From UM-FILTER-42-14 sp964586055 (GTDB lineage Bacteria > Patescibacteriota > Microgenomatia > UBA1400 > PJMF01), in assembly GCA_964586055.1 (NCBI GenBank), contig CAZPFX010000008.1:1-38489 (forward strand): 38,489 bases of DNA, given 5' to 3'. The translations under genes were made by a program, and so were the position numbers. Of this stretch, positions 6,735 through 16,320 are shown one piece after another; position 1 is the first letter of the stretch, and every line of letters begins with the position of its first letter. The notes below the pieces were generated by a model, which searched no databases, had not been told where the DNA came from, and saw nothing but the letters and a program-made list of their open reading frames with translations.

Positions 6735-7627
6735 AAGTATTCAGAGATAGGTTCTGCCAGGAGCTTTGCGATATTTAGTACTGTGATTTTTTCGTGTTTT
6801 TTATTTTGCTCGACGCTGTCTGTAATTATGATCTCATCAATTGCCGAGTCAGCAAATAGCGATTCGACAGATTTGGTGAAAATGCCGTGAGTTGCTAAAC
6901 AAACGACCTTTTTAGCGCCGTTTGATTTTAGGGCTTGGGCAGTTTTAACCAGGGTGCTTCCAGACATAATCACGTCGTCATAGACTAAGCAATTCATACC
7001 TGAGACTTCTCCGTGTATTCTTCCAGTTGTTACTTCACCGGTGACCAGATTTCTTTGCTTCTCCATGCTGGCCATAGGTAGATTTAATTTATCAGCAAAG
7101 TTCTGAGCTCTTCTAAGGCCGCCAATGTCTGGACAAACCACGACTGTATTTGTGGAGTAATCTTGTCGTTTTGCGAAATCAACAAATAGATCCAGAGTAG
7201 AAAGATGTGTATTGGGTCCTTCGAAAAATCCTGCGATGGCTGAGTTATGAAGATCTAGTAAGAAAGTTCTACTTATGTTTCTTGATGATAGAAGTTGAGC
7301 GACCACTTTGGCAGCAATCGGTTCGCCTTCTCGAAAAACCTTGTCCTGAAGTGAGTAGCCCATCCAGGGTACAACTAAGAAAAGTTGTTTAACACCGAGT
7401 CTTTCAAGTGCGTCGATGAGAAGAAGAAGTTGGATTATGTGGGTATCAACGGGGGCGCTTAGACTTTGCACCAAGACTACTTGCTGACCTGAAAGCTTTT
7501 TTGGGATCCAAATTCGTTGTTCTCCATTGGCGAATATTTTGAATTCAGGTAAGACTAATTCAACGCCAAGCTCATTCGCAATTTGCTCAGCGAGTTTTGT
7601 GTTTCCTGTCCCACTCAAGACTTTCAT
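6731..7627 (-). CDS. prs: Ribose-phosphate pyrophosphokinase
   Basis: Protein of 298 residues making PRPP from ribose-5-phosphate and ATP, the entry metabolite for nucleotide synthesis and salvage. Visible motifs are FANGEQRIWIP near residue 32, PWMGYSLQDKVFREGEPIAAK (the ATP/flexible-loop region), DLHNSAIAGFF, and the PRPP loop VYDDVIMSGSTL. It is slightly shorter than the usual 310-320 residues. The QDK-x-F-x-x-GEPI pattern resembles archaeal-type enzymes more than E. coli Prs. The stop overlaps the proS start in an ATGA arrangement, so the two are coupled. Confidence 0.92.
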   Translation of the reverse strand: MKVLSGTGNTKLAEQIANELGVELVLPEFKIFANGEQRIWIPKKLSGQQVVLVQSLSAPVDTHIIQLLLLIDALERLGVKQLFLVVPWMGYSLQDKVFREGEPIAAKVVAQLLSSRNISRTFLLDLHNSAIAGFFEGPNTHLSTLDLFVDFAKRQDYSTNTVVVCPDIGGLRRAQNFADKLNLPMASMEKQRNLVTGEVTTGRIHGEVSGMNCLVYDDVIMSGSTLVKTAQALKSNGAKKVVCLATHGIFTKSVESLFADSAIDEIIITDSVEQNKKHEKITVLNIAKLLAEPISEYL

Positions 7628-7630
7628 TTG

Positions 7631-10549
7631 TTACTTTCGATGTTCAGGTGCGTCAATTAATCCGCACTTTTTGTATTTTAAACCACTGCCACAAGGACAT
7701 GAGTCATTTCTACCAATCGTAGCCTTTTTTGATCCTGGCTGGGGTTTTGCATTAGCCTTCGCAGTTTTGAGAGCCGCCGCTAAATCTGAACTAGAGCCCT
7801 TAGTCATGGTTGGCTTCGAAGTTGGTAGGGTCGCGTCGGCAACTTCTTTTGCTAACGATTCGTTGACATCATCTTTGTGCTCGATGGTCTTAACAGGAGT
7901 CTGACTTAGATTTTCAGAATTTCTAAGCTGGACTCTAAACATTCTGTTTGCGACAGTAGATTCTATCGAATCCACGAGTTCGTCAAACATGGCAAAAGCT
8001 TCTTTTTTGTATTCGGACAAGACTGTTTGCTTATCACCTCTCAGCCAAATGCCATCTCTGAGTCCATCCATAGCATCAAGATGGTTCATCCATTTCTCGT
8101 CGATTGTTGACAAGGAAACAACTCTCTCAAGATACCTCATTTGATCTGCACCATACTGTTTTTCTCTAGAATTGTAGGCTTTCGTGGCCAGACTAATTAA
8201 CTCATCCGTAATCTCATCCGTTGTGGTTAGTTCACCAAGCTTCTTTGCCAGAGCTCTCTGAGAAGCAGGATCGAAGGGAACCAGTTTAGAGAAGTCTCGA
8301 ACTATGGCGTTGTATTGCTCAGGTGCGTTTAGCGAAACTATCGCTTCGACTTCATCCTCAATGTATGAAAGGACTTCTTCTTTCAGATCGCCTGATGAAT
8401 CCTGTTTTTTGTCAGTTTCGCCAACTGATTGTTCCAACAATCTACGTCGACGCTTATAAATAATCTCTCGTTGCTTATTCATAACGTCATCGAACTCAAC
8501 TAGCCTCTTGCGTTGGTCAAAAAAGAAACCTTCGACTTTAACCTGAGCTGACTCGATCGACTTTCCAATCATTTTGTGTTCAATTGGTTGATTTTCTTCT
8601 ATTTTCAAAAAGTCCATCACCTTGGAAATTTGCTCACCGCCGAAGATTCTCATGATGTCATCTTCTAGAGAGATGAAGAATAAACTAACACCAGCATCAC
8701 CCTGGCGTCCTGCTCTTCCTCTTAGCTGGTTGTCGATACGTCGCGACTCGTGTCTTTCCGTTCCAAGAATAAAGAGACCGCCAGAATTTACCACTTCTTC
8801 ATGTGCTGCTTTCCATTTCTCGAGAGATTTCTGATAATCGGCAAGTTTGTAGTTTGCTGGATTTACAGATGGTGGCAATTTTAGGCTTGCTGCTAGTTTT
8901 TTATTTTCATCTGAAATTGTTTTAGATGTAGTTTTTTTGCGAAAATCTTTGAGCTCGGGTTTTGAGCCACCTAAGACAATGTCGACACCGCGACCAGCGA
9001 TGTTGGTCGCAACTGTAATAGCATTCTTTTTACCAGCATCTGCGATAACAAAAGCTTCGCGTTCGTGATTTTTAGCGTTCAATACTTGATGGGCCACACC
9101 TTTTCTTTTTAGAAATTTTGAGATTGTCTCGTTGTGTTCAATAGATCTAGTCCCGATTAAAATTGGTTGACCAGTGGCATGAATTTCTTCAACCATGTTG
9201 GCAATAGCAGAGTACTTTGCAGCCGCAGTCTTATAAACAATATCTGATCTATCATCTCTAACGACTGGGACATTCGTGGGGACGACCAAAACATCAATGT
9301 TATATATTTTCTTAAATTCTTCAGCCTCGGTAATGGCAGTTCCACTCATTCCTGAAAGCTTGTAGTACTGTCTGAAGTAATTTTGAATAGAAATTGAGGC
9401 TAGGGTGCGAGATTCTTGCTGAATAGGAACGTTTTCTTTTGCCTCGATGGCTTGGTGAAGACCATCAGAGTAGCGACGACCGAACATTAATCTGCCCGTG
9501 TGTTCGTCTACGATCACGACTTCATTTTCTCGAACGATATAGTCTTTATCTCTGGTGAACAGAGTTTTGGCTTTAAGGGCTGCTTCTATATGATGAATTG
9601 TGTCAAAGCTTTCTTCATAAAGATTTTTAACCCCTAGTTTTTGTTCAACTCTTTTGACTCCAAGATCGGTCAGGTTGACAGTACGAGATTTTTCATCGAC
9701 GGTAAAATCACTTCCAGACTCGAGGGAAGTAACTAAGCGAGAAGACTCGTAATACTGCTGAGTTGGTTCAGAGTCAGGAGCGGAAATAATCAGCGGTGTT
9801 CTGGCTTCATCGATCAAAATAGAGTCAGCTTCATCGACTATGGCATAGTGATGGGTGTTTTCAGGTCTTTGGGCCATTTGCTCAATGGACTGAACCATGT
9901 TGTCACGCAGATAATCGAAACCAAACTCGTTATTTGTGCCATAAGTAATGTCAGCGGCATAGGCTTGTCTTCTAGTAATTGGCTCGAAATGCTCTAATCT
10001 TTCGTCTCCTCTTTCAGCTGAGTCAAAGTCTGGATTGTAGAGACGCGAGGATTCATGAGTGATCACAGCAGTTGATAGACCGAGGAAGTGATAGATTGGA
10101 CCCATCCAGCCTGCGCCAAGTTCAGCCAAGTAGTCGTTGACGGTGATTAAGTGGGCACCTTTACCCAATAAAGCGTTCAAGTACAGAGGAGCGGAAACTG
10201 TAAGAGTTTTGCCTTCACCAGTTTTCTGTTCGGTAATCGAGCTAAAGTGAAGTGCCGCGCCAGCGATAAGCTGGACATCAAAGTGTCTCAAGCCAAGAAC
10301 TCTTCGAGAAACTTCTCTGACTGTGGCATAAGCTTCAGGCAAGAGATTCTTAAGGATACTGGCTTCGTCCTCACCAGCCTCTCTCATCTCATCTATTTGT
10401 TTTTTAAACTTTTTGGTTTGGGCAGCGAGTTTAGTATCTGAAAGTTTTTTGACACTTTCTTCCTCAGCATTTATAGAAGCAACAATTTTTTGATAGCCGT
10501 CTAGCTGTCTTTTATTGTCATCAAAAAAATTAGATAAAAACTTAAGCAT
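7631..10549 (-). CDS. secA: Preprotein translocase ATPase SecA
   Basis: Protein of 972 residues, the motor that drives unfolded preproteins through SecYEG at the membrane. Walker A is TGEGKTLT (about residues 110-117), the DEAD-type Walker B is IVDEADSILIDEARTP, and the helicase motif VI region is RGRAGRQGDAG. The C-terminus carries the zinc-binding SEC-C motif CPCGSGLKYKKC. It is longer than the usual 840-900 residues; extra sequence lies in the second nucleotide-binding region (about residues 545-590, K/S/A rich) and in a low-complexity linker before the zinc motif. It sits 2 bases from serS and 3 from prs. Confidence 0.97.
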   Translation of the reverse strand: MLKFLSNFFDDNKRQLDGYQKIVASINAEEESVKKLSDTKLAAQTKKFKKQIDEMREAGEDEASILKNLLPEAYATVREVSRRVLGLRHFDVQLIAGAALHFSSITEQKTGEGKTLTVSAPLYLNALLGKGAHLITVNDYLAELGAGWMGPIYHFLGLSTAVITHESSRLYNPDFDSAERGDERLEHFEPITRRQAYAADITYGTNNEFGFDYLRDNMVQSIEQMAQRPENTHHYAIVDEADSILIDEARTPLIISAPDSEPTQQYYESSRLVTSLESGSDFTVDEKSRTVNLTDLGVKRVEQKLGVKNLYEESFDTIHHIEAALKAKTLFTRDKDYIVRENEVVIVDEHTGRLMFGRRYSDGLHQAIEAKENVPIQQESRTLASISIQNYFRQYYKLSGMSGTAITEAEEFKKIYNIDVLVVPTNVPVVRDDRSDIVYKTAAAKYSAIANMVEEIHATGQPILIGTRSIEHNETISKFLKRKGVAHQVLNAKNHEREAFVIADAGKKNAITVATNIAGRGVDIVLGGSKPELKDFRKKTTSKTISDENKKLAASLKLPPSVNPANYKLADYQKSLEKWKAAHEEVVNSGGLFILGTERHESRRIDNQLRGRAGRQGDAGVSLFFISLEDDIMRIFGGEQISKVMDFLKIEENQPIEHKMIGKSIESAQVKVEGFFFDQRKRLVEFDDVMNKQREIIYKRRRRLLEQSVGETDKKQDSSGDLKEEVLSYIEDEVEAIVSLNAPEQYNAIVRDFSKLVPFDPASQRALAKKLGELTTTDEITDELISLATKAYNSREKQYGADQMRYLERVVSLSTIDEKWMNHLDAMDGLRDGIWLRGDKQTVLSEYKKEAFAMFDELVDSIESTVANRMFRVQLRNSENLSQTPVKTIEHKDDVNESLAKEVADATLPTSKPTMTKGSSSDLAAALKTAKANAKPQPGSKKATIGRNDSCPCGSGLKYKKCGLIDAPEHRK

Positions 10550-10551
10550 AA

Positions 10552-11823
10552 TTAACCGATCATTTCTTTTTCGAGATATTGTTGTAACACTTTTGGCACT
10601 CTGATGCGACCGTCAGCCTCTTGGTAATTCTCCACGATAGCTGCCAAGAGTCGAGGAGAGGCCGCCATAGTGTTATTCAGAGTATAAATGTGTTTCATCT
10701 CGCCTTGTTTGGTTTGGTATTTAATGTCGAGCCTTCTGGCTTGGAAGTCATTAAAGTAACTGGCTGAGTGGGTTTCTCGATATTGGTTTTGGCTTGGAAA
10801 CCAAGTTTCAATATCATATTTTTTTCTCTGTCCAGCTCCCATATCCCCAGTACACATCAAGAGAACCTGGTAAGGAAGCTCTAGGTCTCTTAGAAGTGAC
10901 TCACTAAAGCCAGTCATTTTTTCATGCCACTTTCTCGTTTCCTCTTCGTCAGCAACGGTGTATACAACCATTTCGACTTTGTTAAACTGATGAACTCGAA
11001 TTATTCCTTGAGTATCCTTACCATAAGAACCAACTTCGCGTCTAAAACATGGCGAAATACCAGCCATTTTTATTGGTAAGTCTTTCTCTCGAAGTGTTTC
11101 ACCAGCATAATAGGCAGTCAGAGCAACCTCAGCTGTTCCTGCTAAAAATTGATTGTCTTGAGTTCGATAGTGATCTTCTTCACCCCAAGGAAAATAACCT
11201 GTTCCCCACATAGTTTCTTCATTGACCAAAACTGGAACGGACATAGGAGAGAAACCTTCTGTCTGTAGTTTTTTCATGGCATACTGCAAAAGAGCTTGCT
11301 CGAGTAACAGGCCATCATTCTTGAGAAAATATGAACGAAATCCACCAATTTTCACTGCGTGTTTAGTATCTAAAAGGTCGAGATTTTCTAAGAGTTCTTG
11401 ATGAGGTTTTGGCTCGAAATCTAGTTTTTGGACTTCTCCCACTTGCTTAACCACCTTGTTTCCTGATTCGTCAGGTCCGACAGGAACATCCGCTGCAGGG
11501 ACGTTTGGAATGTAAAGTAATAGTTTTGCAAATTCCTCTTCAATGGTCTTGAGCTCAGGCTCAATCTCTTTAAGTTGGGTTTTGATTTCTTTGCCTTTAG
11601 CTATTTGATCATCTGTAGGTTTTGAGCCTTCCTGGACTTGCTTTTTAATTAAAGAAGCGTGTTCATTGCTTTGTTGACGAAGATCGTCAACTTTTCCTTG
11701 TAGAGTTCTGCGCTTCTCGTCATTGGAGAGCAAGGTATCAACCACGCCCGGGTCTAGCTGTTTATCCTTACACCCCTGACGAACTGCATCAGCATTTTCG
11801 CGTATGTATGAAATTGATAGCAT
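10552..11823 (-). CDS. serS: Seryl-tRNA synthetase
   Basis: Protein of 423 residues, standard length, charging tRNA-Ser. An N-terminal antiparallel coiled-coil arm (about residues 25-105) precedes the class II catalytic core. Motif 2 is visible as ISPCFRREVGSYGKDTQG and motif 3 as NTMAASPRLLAAIVENYQ. Motif 3 reads ASPR where E. coli has AVGR. The start has a strong AAGGAG ribosome site 5 bases after the lysS stop, consistent with an internal operon gene. Confidence 0.96.
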   Translation of the reverse strand: MLSISYIRENADAVRQGCKDKQLDPGVVDTLLSNDEKRRTLQGKVDDLRQQSNEHASLIKKQVQEGSKPTDDQIAKGKEIKTQLKEIEPELKTIEEEFAKLLLYIPNVPAADVPVGPDESGNKVVKQVGEVQKLDFEPKPHQELLENLDLLDTKHAVKIGGFRSYFLKNDGLLLEQALLQYAMKKLQTEGFSPMSVPVLVNEETMWGTGYFPWGEEDHYRTQDNQFLAGTAEVALTAYYAGETLREKDLPIKMAGISPCFRREVGSYGKDTQGIIRVHQFNKVEMVVYTVADEEETRKWHEKMTGFSESLLRDLELPYQVLLMCTGDMGAGQRKKYDIETWFPSQNQYRETHSASYFNDFQARRLDIKYQTKQGEMKHIYTLNNTMAASPRLLAAIVENYQEADGRIRVPKVLQQYLEKEMIG

Positions 11824-11828
11824 GATGG

Positions 11829-13871
11829 TTACTCCTTTTTTCCAAAAACCTCGAGCAAAAATCCGATATGCTCGTCTGGGCTTTTATTAATCAACTCAAA
11901 GCCTTGTTCCATGTCTTCCCTACTAACATTAGCGGCAAAAGCGGTTGTTTTCATTTTCTTTTTAACTGATTTTGGCTTCATGCCTGAGAAACCCTCTGGT
12001 CTTACTAATGAAACAGCATGCAAAAACCCAGACATTTCATCGCAAGCAAAAAGAAATCTTTCTATTTGTGTTTCTGGTTGCTTGCCAGTTCTACCCGGAG
12101 CATGAGCAGCAATCGCATCAAGCATCTGGCTTGGATAGCTGACTAAAATTTCTGTAATAGCTTTATTTGGATGTTCATCTGGGAACATTTCCCAGTCGAG
12201 GTCATGAAGTAATCCAGCCTGGTACCAAAGATCACTATCTTCTCCAAGATCTGCTGCATAGGCTTCCATAGCTTGGGCAACCATGTAACAGTGATGCCTA
12301 AGGGCTTCATTTTTTATGTATTTTTCCAGTAAAGCTTGAGCTTCTGCTCGATCGGGCAAGGCGGAAGTACTCTCCGTAGGTTTTTCTTCTTCTTTAACAG
12401 ATTGCTTTGGAGCTTTTGGAGAATCATTTTTCGGTTTAAGTGTTGGAAAGGCAATTACTTCTCGGATGCTCCAAGTGTTTGTCAAAAGCATAACCAGACG
12501 ATCAATGCCGATGCCAATTCCACCCAGAGGAGGCATTCCGTACTCCATGGCTTCTAAGAAATCTTCATCGCAAGGATGGGCTTCGGTATCACCGGATCTC
12601 ATCCTGGATTGTTCGTTCTCAAAAAGCCTTCTCTGATCAATTGGATCTGTAACCTCACTCCACCCGTCCATAATTTCTTTGCCGCCAATGTAGGCCTCAA
12701 ACCTTTCAGCGAAATCAGGATTATCCCGATGAACCTTGGCAAGGGGGCTAACATCTCTAGGGTAGTCAATTATCCAGATAGGATCAATAAGTTGAGGGGC
12801 AACAAGCTTGTCAAACAGTTCAAATAAGGCCTTTCCTCTGGTGAATTCACCGGTCAGAGTCAAGTTGTTTTTTTCTAATAAGCTCATGAGTTCAGTGTCA
12901 GTAGCCATATTGAAATCAATTTCAGCAAATTCTTTAAGTGAATCAATCATTGTCAGGCGGCGCCATTTTTTGCCAATATTGACTTCATGATCCCCAACAA
13001 TAATTGTTTTCTTTTCATGAAGTTTCATTGCTAAGTGAACGAGAAGCTCTTCAGCTACGTCCATCATCCGATTGTAATCGGCATAAGCCTCGTACCACTC
13101 GATCATAGTAAACTCTGGTTGATGAGTCTGATCAATTCCTTCGTTACGGAAATTTCTGGCTATCTCAAAGATTTTTTCATAGCCACCCACAATTAATCTT
13201 TTAAGGTAAAGCTCTGGAGCTAAACGAAGATAAAAAGTTGTATCGAGAGCCTTCATGTGAGTTGTAAATGGCGTAGCATTTGTACCGCCGTAGAGAGGTT
13301 GCAGAACTGGCGTCTCAACTTCTGTAAAATCATGCTCATCTTGAAGGAAAGCTCTGATCTCTCGCAAAACTTTCCAACGAGAATCGAGAACTTTGCGCAC
13401 ATCGTTATTGACCAACATATCCAGATATCTTTTTCTAAAACGCGCTTCTTTATTTTCTGCAGAATTCCACTCGCTTGGAACTGGACGTAAAGCTTTTCCT
13501 AGAAATGTAACTGAGTCAGCAACAATACTAATTTCACCCGTCTTTGTTTTTCCAACTTCTCCAGTCGTTCCGACGAAATCTCCAGCATCTACAAGTTGAA
13601 GAATGTCGAATAGATCATCTCCTACTACATTTTTTCTTACCATTACTTGAATAGAGATTGCTCCATCCTGCAAATCAAAGAAAATAACACTTCCATGAGT
13701 TCTTACAGCTTGGACTCTTCCAGCAGTGGTTACAACAGAACCTTCACTGAGTCGCGCTTGCTCAATAGAGTGAGTTTTATTAAAAGAATGTGGATGAACT
13801 GATACACCCATTGATTCGAGCTTAGTTCTCTTGTCTATTTTTGCTTTTATTGCTTCATCTATTCTGGACAT
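11829..13871 (-). CDS. lysS: Lysyl-tRNA synthetase fused to HD hydrolase
   Basis: Protein of 680 residues; class II LysRS alone is about 490-510. Residues 1 to about 480 are a complete LysRS: an OB-fold anticodon-binding domain, motif 2 near FRNEGIDQTHQPEFTMIEWY, and motif 3 GGIGIGIDRLVMLL (Arg458). A K/E/P-rich linker (about 485-510) leads to a C-terminal HD-type metal-dependent phosphohydrolase domain. His526/His527 in RHHC, the His556-Asp557 pair in LLHDLDWE, and a later ACDEMSGF aspartate are all present, so the site looks intact. The tail resembles stand-alone bacterial HD proteins containing KSVKKKMK and DEHIGFLLEVF. It heads a five-gene operon. The function of the fused domain is unknown. 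Confidence 0.93.
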   Translation of the reverse strand: MSRIDEAIKAKIDKRTKLESMGVSVHPHSFNKTHSIEQARLSEGSVVTTAGRVQAVRTHGSVIFFDLQDGAISIQVMVRKNVVGDDLFDILQLVDAGDFVGTTGEVGKTKTGEISIVADSVTFLGKALRPVPSEWNSAENKEARFRKRYLDMLVNNDVRKVLDSRWKVLREIRAFLQDEHDFTEVETPVLQPLYGGTNATPFTTHMKALDTTFYLRLAPELYLKRLIVGGYEKIFEIARNFRNEGIDQTHQPEFTMIEWYEAYADYNRMMDVAEELLVHLAMKLHEKKTIIVGDHEVNIGKKWRRLTMIDSLKEFAEIDFNMATDTELMSLLEKNNLTLTGEFTRGKALFELFDKLVAPQLIDPIWIIDYPRDVSPLAKVHRDNPDFAERFEAYIGGKEIMDGWSEVTDPIDQRRLFENEQSRMRSGDTEAHPCDEDFLEAMEYGMPPLGGIGIGIDRLVMLLTNTWSIREVIAFPTLKPKNDSPKAPKQSVKEEEKPTESTSALPDRAEAQALLEKYIKNEALRHHCYMVAQAMEAYAADLGEDSDLWYQAGLLHDLDWEMFPDEHPNKAITEILVSYPSQMLDAIAAHAPGRTGKQPETQIERFLFACDEMSGFLHAVSLVRPEGFSGMKPKSVKKKMKTTAFAANVSREDMEQGFELINKSPDEHIGFLLEVFGKKE

Positions 13872-13892
13872 AGTATCTTTCCGACATGGTCT

Positions 13893-13898
13893 ATTCTA
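13893..13898 (-). promoter_or_regulatory. -10 box upstream of lysS
   Basis: TAGAAT 21 bases before the lysS ATG, with a GGAAAG ribosome-site candidate between them. No clear -35; the upstream position is occupied by the greA terminator. Confidence 0.4.
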
Positions 13899-13902
13899 TA
13901 TC

Positions 13903-13927
13903 AAAAAAACCCCGCTTGTGGCGGGGG
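13903..13927 (-). terminator. Intrinsic terminator of greA
   Basis: On the minus strand CCCCGC (13921-13926), loop CACAA, GCGGGG (13910-13915), then seven T (13903-13909). This is a textbook rho-independent terminator 23 bases after the greA stop, separating greA from lysS. Confidence 0.92.
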
Positions 13928-13948
13928 ATCTTGTACTGCTTTTTATTT

Positions 13949-14452
13949 TTATTTTATTGTTTCTATGCTGTACTCTAGTTCCCCTGCTGGTGCGACGACT
14001 GAGAATTTGTCGCCTTTTTTCTTGCCAACGAGCGCCTTTCCCAAAGGAGATGCGCTGGAGATTTTATTCTCCGCGGGTTTAGCTTCGAACTCGCCAACTA
14101 GAGTGACTGTTTTAGATTTATTAGTTTTTAGGTTTTTTATTGTAATCTGAGAGCCAAGGCTAACTACACCAGCGCTTTGTTGGATTTTGACGACTTTAGC
14201 GATTGAGAAAACATGTTGAATTTCATCAATTCTAGCTTCTAGCAATTGCTGCTCGTCTCTAGCGCTGTGGTATTCAGCATTTTCAGAAAGGTCTCCGTGT
14301 TCTCTAGCCGTGGCAACTCGAGAGATTGTTTCTGGAAGTTTTTTATCTAGAAGCTCATTTAGTTCTGACTTGAGTTCGTCAAAGCCAGCTTGAGTTAATT
14401 CAATAACTTGAGCTTCGATAGGGTCTTGTTGTGATGTGGCCTTTTTTGGCAT
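13949..14452 (-). CDS. greA: Transcription elongation factor GreA
   Basis: Protein of 167 residues that rescues backtracked RNA polymerase by stimulating transcript cleavage. The N-terminal coiled coil carries the signature HGDLSENAEYHSARDEQ, whose tip acidic residues act in the polymerase secondary channel. The C-terminal FKBP-like domain ends in PLGKALVGKKKGDKFSVVAP. About ten extra residues precede the usual start. It is a single-gene unit: the -10 box ends exactly 6 bases before the ATG, so the transcript would start at the start codon, and an intrinsic terminator follows. Confidence 0.96.
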   Translation of the reverse strand: MPKKATSQQDPIEAQVIELTQAGFDELKSELNELLDKKLPETISRVATAREHGDLSENAEYHSARDEQQLLEARIDEIQHVFSIAKVVKIQQSAGVVSLGSQITIKNLKTNKSKTVTLVGEFEAKPAENKISSASPLGKALVGKKKGDKFSVVAPAGELEYSIETIK

Positions 14453-14458
14453 AGATAG

Positions 14459-14486
14459 AGTATAAATGGTTTTGCGTTTCTGGCAA
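14459..14486 (-). promoter_or_regulatory. greA promoter
   Basis: TTGCCA (14481-14486), 16-base spacer, TATACT (14459-14464). Six bases separate the -10 from the ATG, so the start point should fall on or next to the A of ATG. Confidence 0.7.
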
Positions 14487-14502
14487 GATGTCCTTATGAC
14501 TG

Positions 14503-14910
14503 TTACAGGCTCCTTTTAGCAACTTTTAGTTCAATCATGGCTAATCTTAAAGATGCCTCCGCCTGGATTTGCTCTTCTAGCTTGTTCGAACTTAAGATTT
14601 GTTTTTTTGCTGCTTCAATGGCTTCTTGAGCCTTCTTGACACTCAATTCTCTTGCTTCAATGGCAGTGTCTGCGATTACCAAAACCTCATTCTCATGAGA
14701 GCAACTTAAAAACCCTCTAGAGATAACCATAGAAGTCTCAACACCATTAGCGATGTATTTTAACTCTCCCATTTGGAGTCTACTGAGAAGAGCAGCGTGA
14801 TTCGCCAAGATTGTTAATTCACCATCTTCTCCTGGCACAGAAAGAGATTGAACTGGCTTGTCTAAGAGCTCTCTCTCTTGAGAAATGATTTTTAACGAAA
14901 AAGTTTTCAT
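14503..14910 (-). CDS. atpC: ATP synthase epsilon subunit
   Basis: Protein of 135 residues, the rotor-stalk subunit that links gamma to the c-ring and can inhibit hydrolysis. The N-terminal beta sandwich contains SVPGEDGELTILANHAALLS, the classic epsilon signature. The C-terminal helical hairpin (about residues 88-133) is complete, so the inhibitory helices are retained. It is the last gene of atpBEFHAGDC, 3 bases after atpD. Confidence 0.94.
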   Translation of the reverse strand: MKTFSLKIISQERELLDKPVQSLSVPGEDGELTILANHAALLSRLQMGELKYIANGVETSMVISRGFLSCSHENEVLVIADTAIEARELSVKKAQEAIEAAKKQILSSNKLEEQIQAEASLRLAMIELKVAKRSL

Positions 14911-14913
14911 TTT

Positions 14914-16311
14914 TTAGATAGTCTTTGCTTTTTTGACTGCTTCATCAATACTTCCCACCATGTAGAAAGCCTGCTCAGGTAAGCCATCATGTTTACCCTG
15001 AATGATTTCCTTGAAGCCTCTGATTGTTTCCGCAATAGGTACGTATGCACCTGGAACATTAGTAAACTGCTCAGCAACGAAGAAAGGTTGCGTCAAAAAT
15101 CTCTGTATTCTTCTAGCTCTAGATACAACAAGTTTGTCCTCTTCACTAAGCTCATCAATTCCAAGAATGGCAATAATATCCTGGAGTTCCTTGTAATGCT
15201 GGAGAACTTCTTGGACGCCTCTAGCCACACTGTAGTGCTCTTCGCCAACAACGGCAGGATCAAGAATCTTTGATGATGAGGCTAATGAGTCGACAGCTGG
15301 GAAAAGTGCCTGTTCGGCTAGCTTCCTATCGAGAGAAATCGTTGAGTCGATATGAGCAAATGTCGTAGCTGGAGCCGGATCGGTGTAGTCATCAGCCGGA
15401 ACATAAATCGCTTGAATTGAAGTAATAGAACCCTTTGTTGTCGAAGTAATTCTTTCTTGCAAACTAGCCATTTCGGTCGCTAAGTTTGGTTGGTATCCCA
15501 CGGCTGAAGGAATTCGACCTAATAGGGCAGAAACCTCTGCACCAGCCTGACTAAATCTAAAGATATTATCAAGGAAAAAGAGAACATCTTCGCCCTTTTC
15601 ATCTCTGAAGTACTCGGCCATGGTTAGGGCGGTTAGAGCTACGCGAAGTCTATTTCCCGGTGGCTCGTTCATTTGGCCAAAACACATAACGGTGTTGGCA
15701 AGAACACCAGAGCCTTTCATTTCATTGTAAAGGTCATTTCCTTCTCTGGTTCTTTCACCGACTCCGGCAAAAACTGAGTGACCCTCGTGTTCTTCAGCAA
15801 TGTTACGAATAAGTTCTTGAATAATAACTGTCTTGCCTACGCCTGCTCCACCGAAAGCACCTACTTTTCCACCTTTTGCAAAAGGTGCGACTAGATCGAT
15901 GACTTTGATACCAGTTTCGAGCAACTCTACCTTGGTTTCTTGATCAACTAATTTTGGAGCAGATTTATGAATTGGTGAAGTGTGTTTGGGGACGAAGCTT
16001 TTTCCCTCATCAATTAATTCGCCGACGACATTAAAAACTCTTCCAAGTGTTTGTTCTCCAACAGGAACGGTGATAGCTGCCCCAGTGTCAACAACTTCCA
16101 TACCTCTGACCAGGCCATCAGTGGATCCAAGGGCGATACATCGAACTTCTCTGCTCGACAGCTGCTGCTCGACTTCGAAATAAAGGTCGGTACCGTCCGC
16201 TCTCTTTAAGATCAAGGCATTGTAAATTGTTGGCAGCGAGTCAGAAAACTCTACATCAACAATAGGACCCGTGATTTGAAGCAAGCGACCAGTGTTTGTT
16301 GTTATTTTCAT
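14914..16311 (-). CDS. atpD: ATP synthase beta subunit
   Basis: Protein of 465 residues, the catalytic F1 subunit. Walker A is GGAGVGKT, followed by ELIRNIAEEH; GERTREGNDLY and the catalytic region LFFLDNIFRFSQAG are present, as is the IPSAVGYQPNLATEM stretch contacting gamma. Length and motifs are standard. An AAAGGAC ribosome site lies ahead of the ATG. It sits 9 bases after atpG. Confidence 0.97.
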   Translation of the reverse strand: MKITTNTGRLLQITGPIVDVEFSDSLPTIYNALILKRADGTDLYFEVEQQLSSREVRCIALGSTDGLVRGMEVVDTGAAITVPVGEQTLGRVFNVVGELIDEGKSFVPKHTSPIHKSAPKLVDQETKVELLETGIKVIDLVAPFAKGGKVGAFGGAGVGKTVIIQELIRNIAEEHEGHSVFAGVGERTREGNDLYNEMKGSGVLANTVMCFGQMNEPPGNRLRVALTALTMAEYFRDEKGEDVLFFLDNIFRFSQAGAEVSALLGRIPSAVGYQPNLATEMASLQERITSTTKGSITSIQAIYVPADDYTDPAPATTFAHIDSTISLDRKLAEQALFPAVDSLASSSKILDPAVVGEEHYSVARGVQEVLQHYKELQDIIAILGIDELSEEDKLVVSRARRIQRFLTQPFFVAEQFTNVPGAYVPIAETIRGFKEIIQGKHDGLPEQAFYMVGSIDEAVKKAKTI

Positions 16312-16320
16312 ATTTGTCCT

